Of a stretch of DNA of 44,514 bases, positions 17,862 through 26,205 are shown one piece after another. Position numbers and translations under genes: made by a program. Within the stretch, counting starts at the first letter, position 1. Every line of letters begins with the position of its first letter. The notes under the pieces were generated by a model. The model was not told the DNA's origin. It saw only the letters and a program-made list of their open reading frames with translations, and made no database searches. Source of the DNA: an uncultured Erysipelotrichaceae bacterium (GTDB lineage: Bacteria > Bacillota_I > Bacilli_A > RF39 > UBA660); NCBI GenBank assembly GCA_948439995.1, contig CAOJNP010000008.1, positions 1-44,514 on the forward strand, written 5' to 3'.

Positions 17862-17875
17862 AAAGAAGGAGTGAG

Positions 17876-19870
17876 ATGAAAGAAGAACAACAATATTTAA
17901 AACAAGTATGTAAGGTATTAAATCAAAAAATTTCTCTCATGGAAGAAGAAATTTTTGAAGATGCCAATCAAATTCAAGAATTTCATAAATATTTGTGGGA
18001 AAATAAAAGTGGAATGGATAAACAAGAATTAAATTCTGTAAGAAGTAATAGCGAACAGGAAGCAAAATTGTTACTTCAAACGAGAAATTATTTTAAAAAA
18101 TTATTAAAAATTAAGGATTCTCCTTATTTCGCTTCTATTGAAATATTAAATGAATCTGGAATAAAAGAACAAATATATTTAGGAATGACTTATTTAAAGA
18201 ATACGAATTTAGATCAATTAATTTATGATTGGAGAGCTCCTATCTGTAGTATTTTTTATGATTATGAAATTGGTCCTGTTCAGTACGAATCTCCAAGTGG
18301 ATTGATCAAAAGTCATTTGTATCAAAAAAAACAATATAAAATTGAGAAGCAAATATTAAAACATGTTATTAATAGTGATATCAATATTGAAGATGAAGTA
18401 TTACAAAGTGTTTTAGCACAAGATTCTGGAGATAAAATGAAACACATTGTCACAACCATTCAACAAGAACAGAATTTAGTTATTCGTAATACAAAAGATA
18501 AACATTTAATTGTTCAAGGAATTGCTGGTTCTGGAAAAACAAGTGTTGCTTTGCATCGAATTGCTTTCTTGCTTTATAAGATTCCTAATTTATCTTCGAA
18601 TCAAATTTTAATTTTTTCTCCCAATGACATTTTTACTGAATATATTTCTGAAGTCTTACCTACTCTTGGAGAAGAAAATACGATTGAAACCACATTTCAT
18701 GATTATTTGCATCGAATGATTAAAGAATATAAATCGGTAGAGTCTTATCCTGAATTTTTAAAACGATATTATGGTAATAAAGAAAGATGCCAAGATGTGT
18801 TTTACAAACAAAGTGATTCTATTATTTCGGATTTAGAAAATTTTGTTCATGATTTGGTAGAACATTTACATTTTCAAAAAGGTTTTTGTGAAAATCATGT
18901 TTATGAATATTCCAAAGAAGAATTAGAAGAGTTATTTCATCAAAAATACAATCAAGCATCTTTGTTTGAACGAATTAATCAAATGTCAGAAAAGTTTAGT
19001 GAACAAAATTATCGTGGAAGTTCTAAGAAGAAAGCAACTTATCATAAACTTATTTTGGAGGCATTGAATTTAAAGAAAGATTATCGCATTCTACTACTCT
19101 CTTTTTTTGAAAGTTCTTTTTATCATTCTACACTTTCTGAAAAAGAAAAATGTTCTTTAAAACAAAATCAATTTATTACCTATGATAATGCCTTAATATT
19201 TGTTTATCTAAAAGGGTTGTTAGAAGGTTTTCCTTATGACAATACTATTTTACAAATTGTTATTGATGAAGCTCAAGATTATAGTTTATTACAGTATAAA
19301 ATATTAAAACAAATTTTTAAAAAAGCATCGTTTACTATTCTTGGAGATATTCATCAAGGAATTAATCCATTTTATCACTATCAATCTTTGGAAGATTTAA
19401 AAAAATTTTGGCAAGCAGAATACATTGAATTAAATAAAACATATCGCTCTAGTCCTGAAATTATTGAATATGCCAATTCTGTTTTGAATTTACATCATGT
19501 TTATGCTTTACAAAAAGGTCAAGAAAAACCAGTTTTATTTAGAAAGCATTTTTCTACTCTTTTTTCTGATATAAATTATTTAAAAGAAAATCATAAAAGC
19601 CTTGCTATCATTACTTATGATGAGGAAATATCTCAAAAATTATATCGAATATTCAAAGACCAATTTAAGATATCTTTACTTCTTCATGATAAAGATAAAT
19701 TTCAAAAAGAGTTCGTAATTATTCCAGCCTATCTGGCAAAAGGTTTAGAATTTGATAGTGTGATTGTTTATCAAGAAAAAAATCATTGTTTTCAAAATTC
19801 TGATCATAATTTATTTTATGTAGCAGTTACTAGGGCACAGCATGAACTAATCATTTATGAATCATTTTGA
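17876..19870 (+). CDS. HelD-like RNA polymerase-recycling ATPase (UvrD/Rep superfamily)
   Basis: 664 residues, shorter than Bacillus HelD (about 774). The N-terminal helical stretch (1-85) is the family's coiled-coil arm. The HelD hallmark DWRAPICSIFYDYE (118-131) follows. The helicase core has Walker A VQGIAGSGKTS (213-223), Walker B IVIDEAQD, GDIHQGI, the arginine-finger motif LNKTYRSSPE, KGLEFDSVIVY and FYVAVTRAQHE. HelD binds RNA polymerase and releases stalled or post-termination complexes using ATP; true DNA unwinding is not expected. A strong AAGGAG site precedes the ATG. The TGA stop overlaps the -35 box of the next gene's promoter. Confidence 0.88.
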   Translation: MKEEQQYLKQVCKVLNQKISLMEEEIFEDANQIQEFHKYLWENKSGMDKQELNSVRSNSEQEAKLLLQTRNYFKKLLKIKDSPYFASIEILNESGIKEQIYLGMTYLKNTNLDQLIYDWRAPICSIFYDYEIGPVQYESPSGLIKSHLYQKKQYKIEKQILKHVINSDINIEDEVLQSVLAQDSGDKMKHIVTTIQQEQNLVIRNTKDKHLIVQGIAGSGKTSVALHRIAFLLYKIPNLSSNQILIFSPNDIFTEYISEVLPTLGEENTIETTFHDYLHRMIKEYKSVESYPEFLKRYYGNKERCQDVFYKQSDSIISDLENFVHDLVEHLHFQKGFCENHVYEYSKEELEELFHQKYNQASLFERINQMSEKFSEQNYRGSSKKKATYHKLILEALNLKKDYRILLLSFFESSFYHSTLSEKEKCSLKQNQFITYDNALIFVYLKGLLEGFPYDNTILQIVIDEAQDYSLLQYKILKQIFKKASFTILGDIHQGINPFYHYQSLEDLKKFWQAEYIELNKTYRSSPEIIEYANSVLNLHHVYALQKGQEKPVLFRKHFSTLFSDINYLKENHKSLAIITYDEEISQKLYRIFKDQFKISLLLHDKDKFQKEFVIIPAYLAKGLEFDSVIVYQEKNHCFQNSDHNLFYVAVTRAQHELIIYESF

Positions 19871-19895
19871 CAAGTTAAACAATTAGTGTTATAAT
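19867..19895 (+). promoter_or_regulatory. Perfect consensus promoter overlapping the helD stop codon
   Basis: TTGACA (19867-19872), 17-base spacer, TATAAT (19890-19895). The -35 contains the helD TGA. It drives the transglutaminase-fold gene. Confidence 0.85.
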
Positions 19896-19928
19896 ACATC
19901 TCAATTTTTTAAAGGGGTTTTGAAAATT

Positions 19929-20864
19929 ATGGATGTATTAGAAAAAATAAATCAATCGATTGATTGGAATCATTGGAATCTAGATGAAAAAAAACGTAGT
20001 ATTTACTTAGAAAGTTGTCGTTTGTTTTCTTATGATGGAAGATATCATTTTTTACCTACTATAACAGAAGATCAAAAAAGAATACAACTAGAACATCTAA
20101 TGCGATATAAAAATATAGATTTAAGAAATATAGAAGATTTTTCTCTAGTTTGTTCGACACATTCCAAAGTTTTAAATGTCTTGTATCAGGAACTTTTGGG
20201 AATTTCTTCTTTTATTCACGGAAATGAAAATGAACATAATTGGATAGAAGTTGATAATATGCCTTATTCGCTTCGATTAGATGCGTCTTATGGACGTGAC
20301 TTTCAAAATGTAAAAATGAATTTACCAACTCATGGATATGATCTATATTTAACTCCACCTGAAATGGATAGACATTTAAAGAATCAAATACAAGAACAAT
20401 ATCAAACATATTTAAAAGAAATAGATTCTAAGATTTCATATCATTATTCTGGAAATGATCTTTTAAATCAATTTTTAAAAACATTTCAAATGTATTATTA
20501 TTTTCATTTTTCTTCTGATGCTTTTTTAGATTACATGTTTCAATTCTTTCAAAATTGGTTTCAAAATTTCCAATTTTCAAATATTACAGATGCTAGATAT
20601 TGTATCAGACATTTACAATGTTTTTTAAATATTGAAGATTTTAGCATACGAAATATTGATCTATACGAAGCAAAAGATTTGGAAGATTGGAATTTTATTA
20701 CCATTTATTTAATACAATATAAAGATGAAATTGTTTATGGTATCTTGAAAAAAAGAAATGGAATATACGTTTTAGAATCTATTTGCAAAGATGATGCATG
20801 TGTGTATGTAAAAGATTTTAATGGTTATAATAGAGAATTATTATTGCATTCCAAAACTTTCTAA
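19929..20864 (+). CDS. Transglutaminase-fold protein, function unknown
   Basis: Not a named family that I recognise. About 311 residues, soluble, with no signal peptide or membrane segment. Counting from the upstream TTG at 19920, C78 in SLVCSTHSKVLNVLY, H106 in NEHNWIEVD and D121 in RLDASYG have the order, spacing and context of the Cys-His-Asp triad of transglutaminase-like (papain-fold) domains, where H-x-W and L-D-x-[TS] are typical. The C-terminal half (about 150-230) is rich in Tyr, Phe and Gln and probably helical. TTG at 19920 is only two bases from the GGGG site, so ATG 19929 is preferred. It has its own consensus promoter; no partner gene is evident. Confidence 0.5.
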   Translation: MDVLEKINQSIDWNHWNLDEKKRSIYLESCRLFSYDGRYHFLPTITEDQKRIQLEHLMRYKNIDLRNIEDFSLVCSTHSKVLNVLYQELLGISSFIHGNENEHNWIEVDNMPYSLRLDASYGRDFQNVKMNLPTHGYDLYLTPPEMDRHLKNQIQEQYQTYLKEIDSKISYHYSGNDLLNQFLKTFQMYYYFHFSSDAFLDYMFQFFQNWFQNFQFSNITDARYCIRHLQCFLNIEDFSIRNIDLYEAKDLEDWNFITIYLIQYKDEIVYGILKKRNGIYVLESICKDDACVYVKDFNGYNRELLLHSKTF

Positions 20865-20873
20865 TTCTACAAT

Positions 20874-20902
20874 TTGACTTGGTAAGTTTTTCATGATAAA
20901 AT
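20874..20902 (+). promoter_or_regulatory. Promoter of rpmB
   Basis: TTGACT (20874-20879), 17-base spacer, TGA then TAAAAT (20897-20902). A long leader leads to the very strong TAGGAGGTGA site. Confidence 0.75.
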
Positions 20903-20936
20903 CGTGAATGAAATGAATTTTAGGAGGTGATTATAC

Positions 20937-21095
20937 ATGGCTACAAAAGTATCAAAGAAAAAACCTTTAACTGTAAATTTAAGAAGTAAAGCATGTAATG
21001 CTACAAAAAGTCGCCAAAAACCTAATTTACAAAAGAAAACTATTGATGGTAAAAAAGTGATTATTAGTGCAAGAGAAGCAAAAAAAGCAAATTAA
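20937..21095 (+). CDS. rpmB: Ribosomal protein bL28, short form
   Basis: 52-residue basic protein of the large ribosomal subunit. The conserved middle is present: SKACNATKSRQKPNLQKK, matching the S-H-x-x-N-x-T-K-R-x-x-x-P-N-L-Q region of bL28, then DGKKVIISARE, matching the V-x-V-S-A-R-x-L end. It is about ten residues shorter than the Bacillus form. It also lacks the N-terminal Cys-x-x-Thr-Gly motif, reading MATKVSKKKPL instead, so it should not bind zinc. The Shine-Dalgarno AGGAGGTGA is near perfect. It lies opposite rpe, as rpmB lies close to rpe-rsgA-prkC in Bacillus. A strong terminator follows. Confidence 0.88.
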   Translation: MATKVSKKKPLTVNLRSKACNATKSRQKPNLQKKTIDGKKVIISAREAKKAN

Positions 21096-21118
21096 AACTC
21101 CTAATTGGAGTTTTTTTT
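21094..21118 (+). terminator. Rho-independent terminator of rpmB
   Basis: AAAACTCC-TAATT-GGAGTTTT hairpin with a run of eight T. On the minus strand it may also end the rpe transcript, with a weaker T tract. Confidence 0.9.
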
Positions 21119-21141
21119 GTTTGTATCAATAATTTTTTAAA

Positions 21142-21771
21142 TCATTTTTTTAAAGTCTGAATGGCATCATTATAATGTTTGGAATAACAAATGAAAGAAC
21201 CACTAACAATGATATCGGTATCTATTTTTATTTCTGGAATGGTTAAATTATTAATTCCTCCATCTACATTGATCAAAAAAGAATTTTTGGCTTGCAATTG
21301 TTTTAATTCTTTTAAGCGATCTTTGGTACCAGAAAGAAAAGCTTGTCCTCCTTTTCCAGGCATTACACTCATTACTAATACTAAATCTACTTCACTTAAA
21401 AAAGGTAGTATTTTATTTAGATCTGTATTTGGATTGATTGCTAATCCAGCTTTGATATGATTTTGTTTTATTTTTTTGATCATTTCTAAAGTATCACAAT
21501 TTGCTTCGATATGAAAAGTGATAAATTCCGGTTGTAAATTTGCAAAAAGATTTATATATTCTTCTATTTCTTCTGTCATGAGATGAATATCTAATGGCTT
21601 TTTATTTGGCTCCAATAATTTTATTATTTCTTCTTTTTCAAAATTTTTTTCACCAAATAATTTGCCATCCATGAAATCAACATGAATATAATCTGCTATT
21701 GATTCATTTATTTTTTTTATGGTTTCTTCTTTTCCAATTGGTGTTTTTAAAAAAGATACAGATACTTTCAT
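21142..21771 (-). CDS. rpe: Ribulose-phosphate 3-epimerase
   Basis: Interconverts ribulose-5-phosphate and xylulose-5-phosphate in the pentose phosphate pathway; TIM barrel of 209 residues. Metal and phosphate motifs are recognisable: HVDFMDGKLF (near 30), DIHLM (near 81), MSVMPGKGGQAF (family MSVNPGFGGQ; the Asn is Met here) and NVDGGIN. The ATG overlaps the rsgA stop (ATGA), so the two are translationally coupled. It is the last gene of rlmN-prpC-prkC-rsgA-rpe. The divergence from the canonical loops leaves a small chance that it acts on a related sugar phosphate such as allulose phosphate. Confidence 0.88.
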   Translation of the reverse strand: MKVSVSFLKTPIGKEETIKKINESIADYIHVDFMDGKLFGEKNFEKEEIIKLLEPNKKPLDIHLMTEEIEEYINLFANLQPEFITFHIEANCDTLEMIKKIKQNHIKAGLAINPNTDLNKILPFLSEVDLVLVMSVMPGKGGQAFLSGTKDRLKELKQLQAKNSFLINVDGGINNLTIPEIKIDTDIIVSGSFICYSKHYNDAIQTLKK

Positions 21772-22604
21772 TTTGTAACCTCACTTAGAAATGTTAAATA
21801 AGATTCATAACGACTTTTTAAAATATCATTTCTTTCTACTGCTTCTTTTACTTCACAATTTGGTTCTTTTTCATGATTACAATCTTGAAATCTACAGGTA
21901 TAATTTGAAAATTCAATAAAAGAATTTCTTATGTCTTCTTTTTGATATCCTCCAAAATCCAAAGCAGAAAAACCTGGAGTATCTGCAATATAAAATCCTT
22001 CAATTGGATAAATTTCAGTGTGTCTTGTCGTATGGACTCCCCGATTTAGTGCTTCACTAATTGGAGATGTTTTTAAAGATAATTTTTCATCTAATTGATT
22101 CAAAAGTGTACTCTTCCCTGCACCAGTTTGACCTGTGACAACTAATGTTTTTCCTTTTAAAGTTGCTTTTATTTTTTGAATTTCTTGATTGGTAAAAACT
22201 TGATACCCAATGGTTTCATAATATTTTTTTACCAATTTTAGTTCTTTTAATTCTTCTTCATCTAGTAAATCCATTTTTGTAAAACATATCATCGGTTTAA
22301 TTCCATGAAGTGTTACTAAAGAAATTAATTTATCAAGTAAATAAGATGAAAAATTTGGTTTTTTCATAGAAGTTACAATCAAAGCTATGTCTACATTGGC
22401 AATACTTGGACGTAACATATAATTTTCTCTCGGATATATTTTGGTAATGTATTTGTTTTCCATATCTATTTCGCATAAATCACCTACTAAGGGTGTAATT
22501 TTGTCTTTTCGAAATTTTCCTCTTGCTTGACAATCATATAATTGGTCTTCTATTTGAACAGTATATAAATTACTTAGAATTCTTATAATTTTGCCATTTT
22601 TCAT
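21768..22604 (-). CDS. rsgA: Ribosome small-subunit-dependent GTPase RsgA
   Basis: Circularly permuted GTPase assisting late 30S assembly, 278 residues. An N-terminal OB fold (1-65) is followed by G4 TKMD (109-112) ahead of G1 GQTGAGKST (158-166) and G3 DTPG (208-211). The zinc finger has C237, C242, H244 and C250 in CRFQDCNHEKEPNC. The threonine-rich switch GVHTTRHTEIY is intact. It overlaps prkC by four bases (ATGA). The Bacillus orthologue is phosphorylated by PrkC, which fits the operon. Confidence 0.95.
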   Translation of the reverse strand: MKNGKIIRILSNLYTVQIEDQLYDCQARGKFRKDKITPLVGDLCEIDMENKYITKIYPRENYMLRPSIANVDIALIVTSMKKPNFSSYLLDKLISLVTLHGIKPMICFTKMDLLDEEELKELKLVKKYYETIGYQVFTNQEIQKIKATLKGKTLVVTGQTGAGKSTLLNQLDEKLSLKTSPISEALNRGVHTTRHTEIYPIEGFYIADTPGFSALDFGGYQKEDIRNSFIEFSNYTCRFQDCNHEKEPNCEVKEAVERNDILKSRYESYLTFLSEVTK

Positions 22605-24355
22605 TCACAGGCTCCTAAAGCTTTTTGTTCTGGAGTACATAATACATTACTATTTGGATCGTCCGTTTCATCTTTTGGTTCTGCTTCTTTTGCTATTGTA
22701 ATTGTAATTCCTGCTCCACGAATAATTGGATCTCCCGCTTTTCTAGATTGTTTGATTACTGTTCCCTTTGTTTTGGTCGTATCTACTTGTTCTACTACTG
22801 TTACTGAAACATTATATTCTTTTAAATAATTTTTAACATCTTCGGCCGTATAGCTACCATCGGTAAAATCAGGATATTTATCAATATTAGGAATATATAA
22901 GGTAATGTAATCTCCTTCTGATAATTTAGTACCAGCTTCTACTGATTGACCAATTACTTTATTGGCTTCGGCATTTTCATCTTCTGTATCTTTTTTTTCT
23001 ACCAATACTTGCAATTTTCCTTCTAAAAGACCTTGTACATAGGTGTAATCTTGCCCAATATAATTTTCAATTGTAATTTTTTTCTCGCCTTCACTAATAT
23101 ATAATTTTATTTGTGTTCCTTGCGTTCTTTTACTTCCGATTACTGGATTTGTTTTTACTACTTTTCCTTCTTCTATTTCACTTGATGAAACAGTTTCTAT
23201 TTCATCCGCAATTTGGAATCCTTCTTCTTGTAATTTTTTGATGGCTTCTTCTTCTGTTAATCCTGTAATATCTGGTATTATAATTTCCTTTTGTTTGGTG
23301 AGGGTTGGAATTAATAGTACAACAGAAGTAACAATTACAACAAGTCCAGTAAAAATAGATGCTAAAGCTATTAATAATTTGTTTTGTTTTTTTAAGTCCT
23401 TATCTGTAATTTTTTTTGCGATAGGTTCTTCACCTTCTTCTATATCTTTCTTTTTGACTATTTTCGCTTCTTTTTTTTCTTCTGAAACATTTTCAGAATA
23501 TTCTAGTTTTAATGGTAATTCATTTTTTCTAGAATCATCCATACAAGTTAATAAGTCTTCATGCATTTCTCTTGCATCTGCATATCTATTTTTAGGATTT
23601 TTGGCAGCTGCTTTTTTGATGATGTTTGCGATACTTTCTGGTAATTCTGGTAATTCTTCTTTAATATCTGGTAAGGATTCTTTTAAGTGTTTCAGTGCAA
23701 TTTCTACGGCATTATCCCCTTTGTATGGTAATTTTCCTGTTAACAATTCATACATTAAAATTCCCATAGAATAAATATCACTTTGAAGGGTAGAACCTTT
23801 TCCATTTGCTTGTTCTGGAGGAAGATAATGAACACTTCCCATAACGGAATTGGTTTGCGTTAATTGAGCTGCATTCATAGCCATTGCAATTCCAAAATCA
23901 GTAATTTTTACGACTCCATTTTCTAATATCATAATATTTTGAGGTTTGATATCTCGGTGAATAATATATGAATCATGGGCCATGCTCATTCCATCTGTTA
24001 TTTGTAACATGATATCTACAACTTCTGAAGTGGTAAGTTTTCCTCTTTTTTTCAATAATTCTTTTAAATGCTTTCCTTCAATATATTCCATTACAATATA
24101 GTATTGATCATTGTCTTCTCCAACATCATATACTTCAACAATATTTGGATGCGTTAAGCTACTTGCCGAAAGTGCTTCTCTTTGAAATCTCCTTACAAAT
24201 TTTTCATCGCTTGCTAAATCTCCTCTTAACACTTTAACAGCAACATTTCGATCTAAAATAGTATCATATGCTAAGTATACATTGGCCATTCCACCTTCAC
24301 CAATGGACTTGATTATTTGATAACGATCGTTGATTTTTTGACCCTTCATTATCAT
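22601..24355 (-). CDS. prkC: PASTA-domain Ser/Thr protein kinase PrkC (Stk)
   Basis: Membrane kinase responding to muropeptides or lipid II, 584 residues. The kinase domain (1-270) has G-loop GEGGMANV (19-26), Lys42, HRDIKPQN (133-140), DFG (153-155) and the activation segment with GSVHYLPPEQA. A charged juxtamembrane region precedes one membrane helix (about 327-350). Three PASTA repeats outside the cell follow (about 358-560), each opening with a P-x-h-x-G/Y-like segment. A short tail has two Cys. ATG 24355 is nine bases after AGGAGG; an internal ATG two codons later is less well placed. It is coupled with prpC (one base apart) and rsgA. Confidence 0.95.
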   Translation of the reverse strand: MIMKGQKINDRYQIIKSIGEGGMANVYLAYDTILDRNVAVKVLRGDLASDEKFVRRFQREALSASSLTHPNIVEVYDVGEDNDQYYIVMEYIEGKHLKELLKKRGKLTTSEVVDIMLQITDGMSMAHDSYIIHRDIKPQNIMILENGVVKITDFGIAMAMNAAQLTQTNSVMGSVHYLPPEQANGKGSTLQSDIYSMGILMYELLTGKLPYKGDNAVEIALKHLKESLPDIKEELPELPESIANIIKKAAAKNPKNRYADAREMHEDLLTCMDDSRKNELPLKLEYSENVSEEKKEAKIVKKKDIEEGEEPIAKKITDKDLKKQNKLLIALASIFTGLVVIVTSVVLLIPTLTKQKEIIIPDITGLTEEEAIKKLQEEGFQIADEIETVSSSEIEEGKVVKTNPVIGSKRTQGTQIKLYISEGEKKITIENYIGQDYTYVQGLLEGKLQVLVEKKDTEDENAEANKVIGQSVEAGTKLSEGDYITLYIPNIDKYPDFTDGSYTAEDVKNYLKEYNVSVTVVEQVDTTKTKGTVIKQSRKAGDPIIRGAGITITIAKEAEPKDETDDPNSNVLCTPEQKALGACE

Positions 24356-24356
24356 T

Positions 24357-25097
24357 CTAGTATCCCTCCTCTACTAATAAATAGGCAATCGAAATATTAT
24401 CAGTTCCCCCTCTAGCATTACTTTTTCGAATTAATTTAATAATTTTTTCTTCAATTTCTAATTCATCATCATTTAATACTTTTTCAATTTGTTCATTGGT
24501 TAACATGTTTGTTAGTCCATCACTACATAAAAAGATTCCTTCAATATCTGTTTCTACTTCAAAAATATCTAGCTCTGCTTTTTCAGAAGCTCCAAGGGCT
24601 TTCATTAATACATTTTTTTTCGGGTGAAATTTTGCTTCTTCTTCCGTTAAGTCACCTGCTTGTACTAATAAATTTACTAAGGTATGGTCATGAGTTATTT
24701 TATGTAATTTTTGATTTTTTAAAACAAACCCTGAAGAATCTCCAATATTACCAAATATTAAAAAGTCTTTTGTATATAATGCTAAAACAAGTGTAGTTCC
24801 AAGTCCTTTGGAATCTGGATTTTTTATCGCATAACCTAAAATATTTTTATTGACTTCATTAATATTATCTTTCATCCAATTGACCGCGTCAGACATAGAC
24901 CCAATACTACTAATACTCGTAAATCTTTTTCCAAAATGGGTTACAGCAAGGCTTGATGCTACTTCACCTGCACGGTGTCCCCCCATTCCATCTGCAACCA
25001 TTAATAAATATTCGTTGCTTGGATTTTTTAAAATTGTAACACTATCTTCGTTATGACTTCTTACTTGTCCAGCATCTGTTAAATAAAATGATTTCAT
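24357..25097 (-). CDS. prpC: PP2C-family Ser/Thr protein phosphatase PrpC
   Basis: Metal-dependent phosphatase that reverses PrkC phosphorylation; 246 residues. The PP2C motifs are in order: RSHNED (E17, D18), VADGMGGH (D36-H41), GLGTTLVLAL, FGNIGDSS, FLCSDGLTNML and GGTDNIS with the last metal Asp. No transmembrane segment is present. The start overlaps the rlmN TGA (ATGA) and follows GAGGTGG. Confidence 0.95.
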   Translation of the reverse strand: MKSFYLTDAGQVRSHNEDSVTILKNPSNEYLLMVADGMGGHRAGEVASSLAVTHFGKRFTSISSIGSMSDAVNWMKDNINEVNKNILGYAIKNPDSKGLGTTLVLALYTKDFLIFGNIGDSSGFVLKNQKLHKITHDHTLVNLLVQAGDLTEEEAKFHPKKNVLMKALGASEKAELDIFEVETDIEGIFLCSDGLTNMLTNEQIEKVLNDDELEIEEKIIKLIRKSNARGGTDNISIAYLLVEEGY

Positions 25098-26113
25098 CTT
25101 TCCACCTCTTTGCTTCTTAGTTGCCCACAGGCAGCAGAAATTTTACTACCAAATTCTTTTCTTATCGTTACATTAATTTTATTCTTCTTTAAGATATCAT
25201 AAAACTTTAAAATTTGATTTTTGGTACTTTTTTTAAATTCCAAATGATTGGTTTCGTTATAAGGAATTAAATTGACATAAACATTCATCCCTTTTAAAAT
25301 TTTTGCAAGTTCTAATGCATTTTCTTCCCGATCATTTACATTATTTAGCATAACATATTCTATTGTAACTCGTCTATTGGTTTTCAATATATATGCACGA
25401 ATGGTGTCTAATAATTCATCCAGATTATACGCTTTATTGACATTCATTAATTGATTACGTAATTCGTTATTAGAAGCATGTAAACTAATTGCTAAATTAA
25501 TTTGAAGTGGAAAATTCATGAATTCTTTGATTTTTGGTACCAAACCTGAGGTAGATATTGTAATATGTCTTGCACCAATGGCAATTCCTTTTGCATCATT
25601 AATAATTTTAATAAAGTCCATGACATGTTCATAGTTATCAAATGGTTCCCCTATTCCCATAACGACTACACTAGAAATCCTTTCTTTTGTGATTTCTTCG
25701 ATTAATAAAATTTGACAAACCATTTCATGTGTTTCTAAATTCCTAACTTTTTTTAATCGTCCGGATTCACAAAAAGCACATCCCATATTACATCCAACTT
25801 GGCTGGAAACACAAATACTATTCCCATAATCATGATGCATTAGCACTGCTTCGATATGTTCGTTATCTTCTAATTCTATTAAATATTTTTCTGTTAGTTC
25901 ATCTATTTCTCGTTTGATGATTTTTGGCATGATAAAAGAAAAATCATTTCGTATTTTTTCTTGTATTTCTTTTTTGATATTACTCCATCCATCTATTTCA
26001 TTCATTCTTTTTTGATATAACCATTCAAAAACTTGAATGGCTTTAAATTTTTTTTCATGGATAGATAAAAAATATTCTTCTAATTTTTCTTTTGTTATAC
26101 CATAAATATTCAT
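25094..26113 (-). CDS. rlmN: 23S rRNA (adenine2503-C2)-methyltransferase RlmN
   Basis: Radical SAM enzyme methylating A2503 of 23S rRNA (and A37 of some tRNAs), about 339 residues. The 4Fe-4S ligands are in VGCNMGCAFCESG (C108, C112, C115 from ATG 26113). The methyl-carrying C-terminal Cys is in AACGQLR. Other family segments are FEWLYQKR, GIGEPFDNYEHV and SLHASNN. GTG at 26122 is also open, but the ATG lies eight bases after GAG and matches the family N-terminus. It is the first gene of the operon. The CESG version of the cluster motif differs from the common CATG/CAST; resistance methylase Cfr is less likely given the operon. Confidence 0.92.
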   Translation of the reverse strand: MNIYGITKEKLEEYFLSIHEKKFKAIQVFEWLYQKRMNEIDGWSNIKKEIQEKIRNDFSFIMPKIIKREIDELTEKYLIELEDNEHIEAVLMHHDYGNSICVSSQVGCNMGCAFCESGRLKKVRNLETHEMVCQILLIEEITKERISSVVVMGIGEPFDNYEHVMDFIKIINDAKGIAIGARHITISTSGLVPKIKEFMNFPLQINLAISLHASNNELRNQLMNVNKAYNLDELLDTIRAYILKTNRRVTIEYVMLNNVNDREENALELAKILKGMNVYVNLIPYNETNHLEFKKSTKNQILKFYDILKKNKINVTIRKEFGSKISAACGQLRSKEVER

Positions 26114-26130
26114 AGTTATCACTCGTTATC

Positions 26131-26139
26131 ATTATAACA
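26131..26139 (-). promoter_or_regulatory. Extended -10 promoter of rlmN-prpC-prkC-rsgA-rpe
   Basis: Minus strand TGT-TATAAT (TATAAT at 26131-26136), without a recognisable -35 box. Confidence 0.6.
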
Positions 26140-26205
26140 AATCAGATTCAATTAAGCTAGTAAATCGCTTTTTTTTCTGTTATGATAGTTGTCAAGGTGA
26201 CTTTT

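Noticed and set aside
17821-17872. Seventeen-codon leader peptide (ATG 17821 to TGA) before helD
   Set aside because: There is no Shine-Dalgarno before the ATG, the frame runs through the hairpin, and the product has no distinctive features.
25094-26113. Cfr-type antibiotic resistance methyltransferase
   Set aside because: The gene heads the rlmN-prpC-prkC-rsgA-rpe operon known for the housekeeping enzyme, and sequence motifs fit RlmN.
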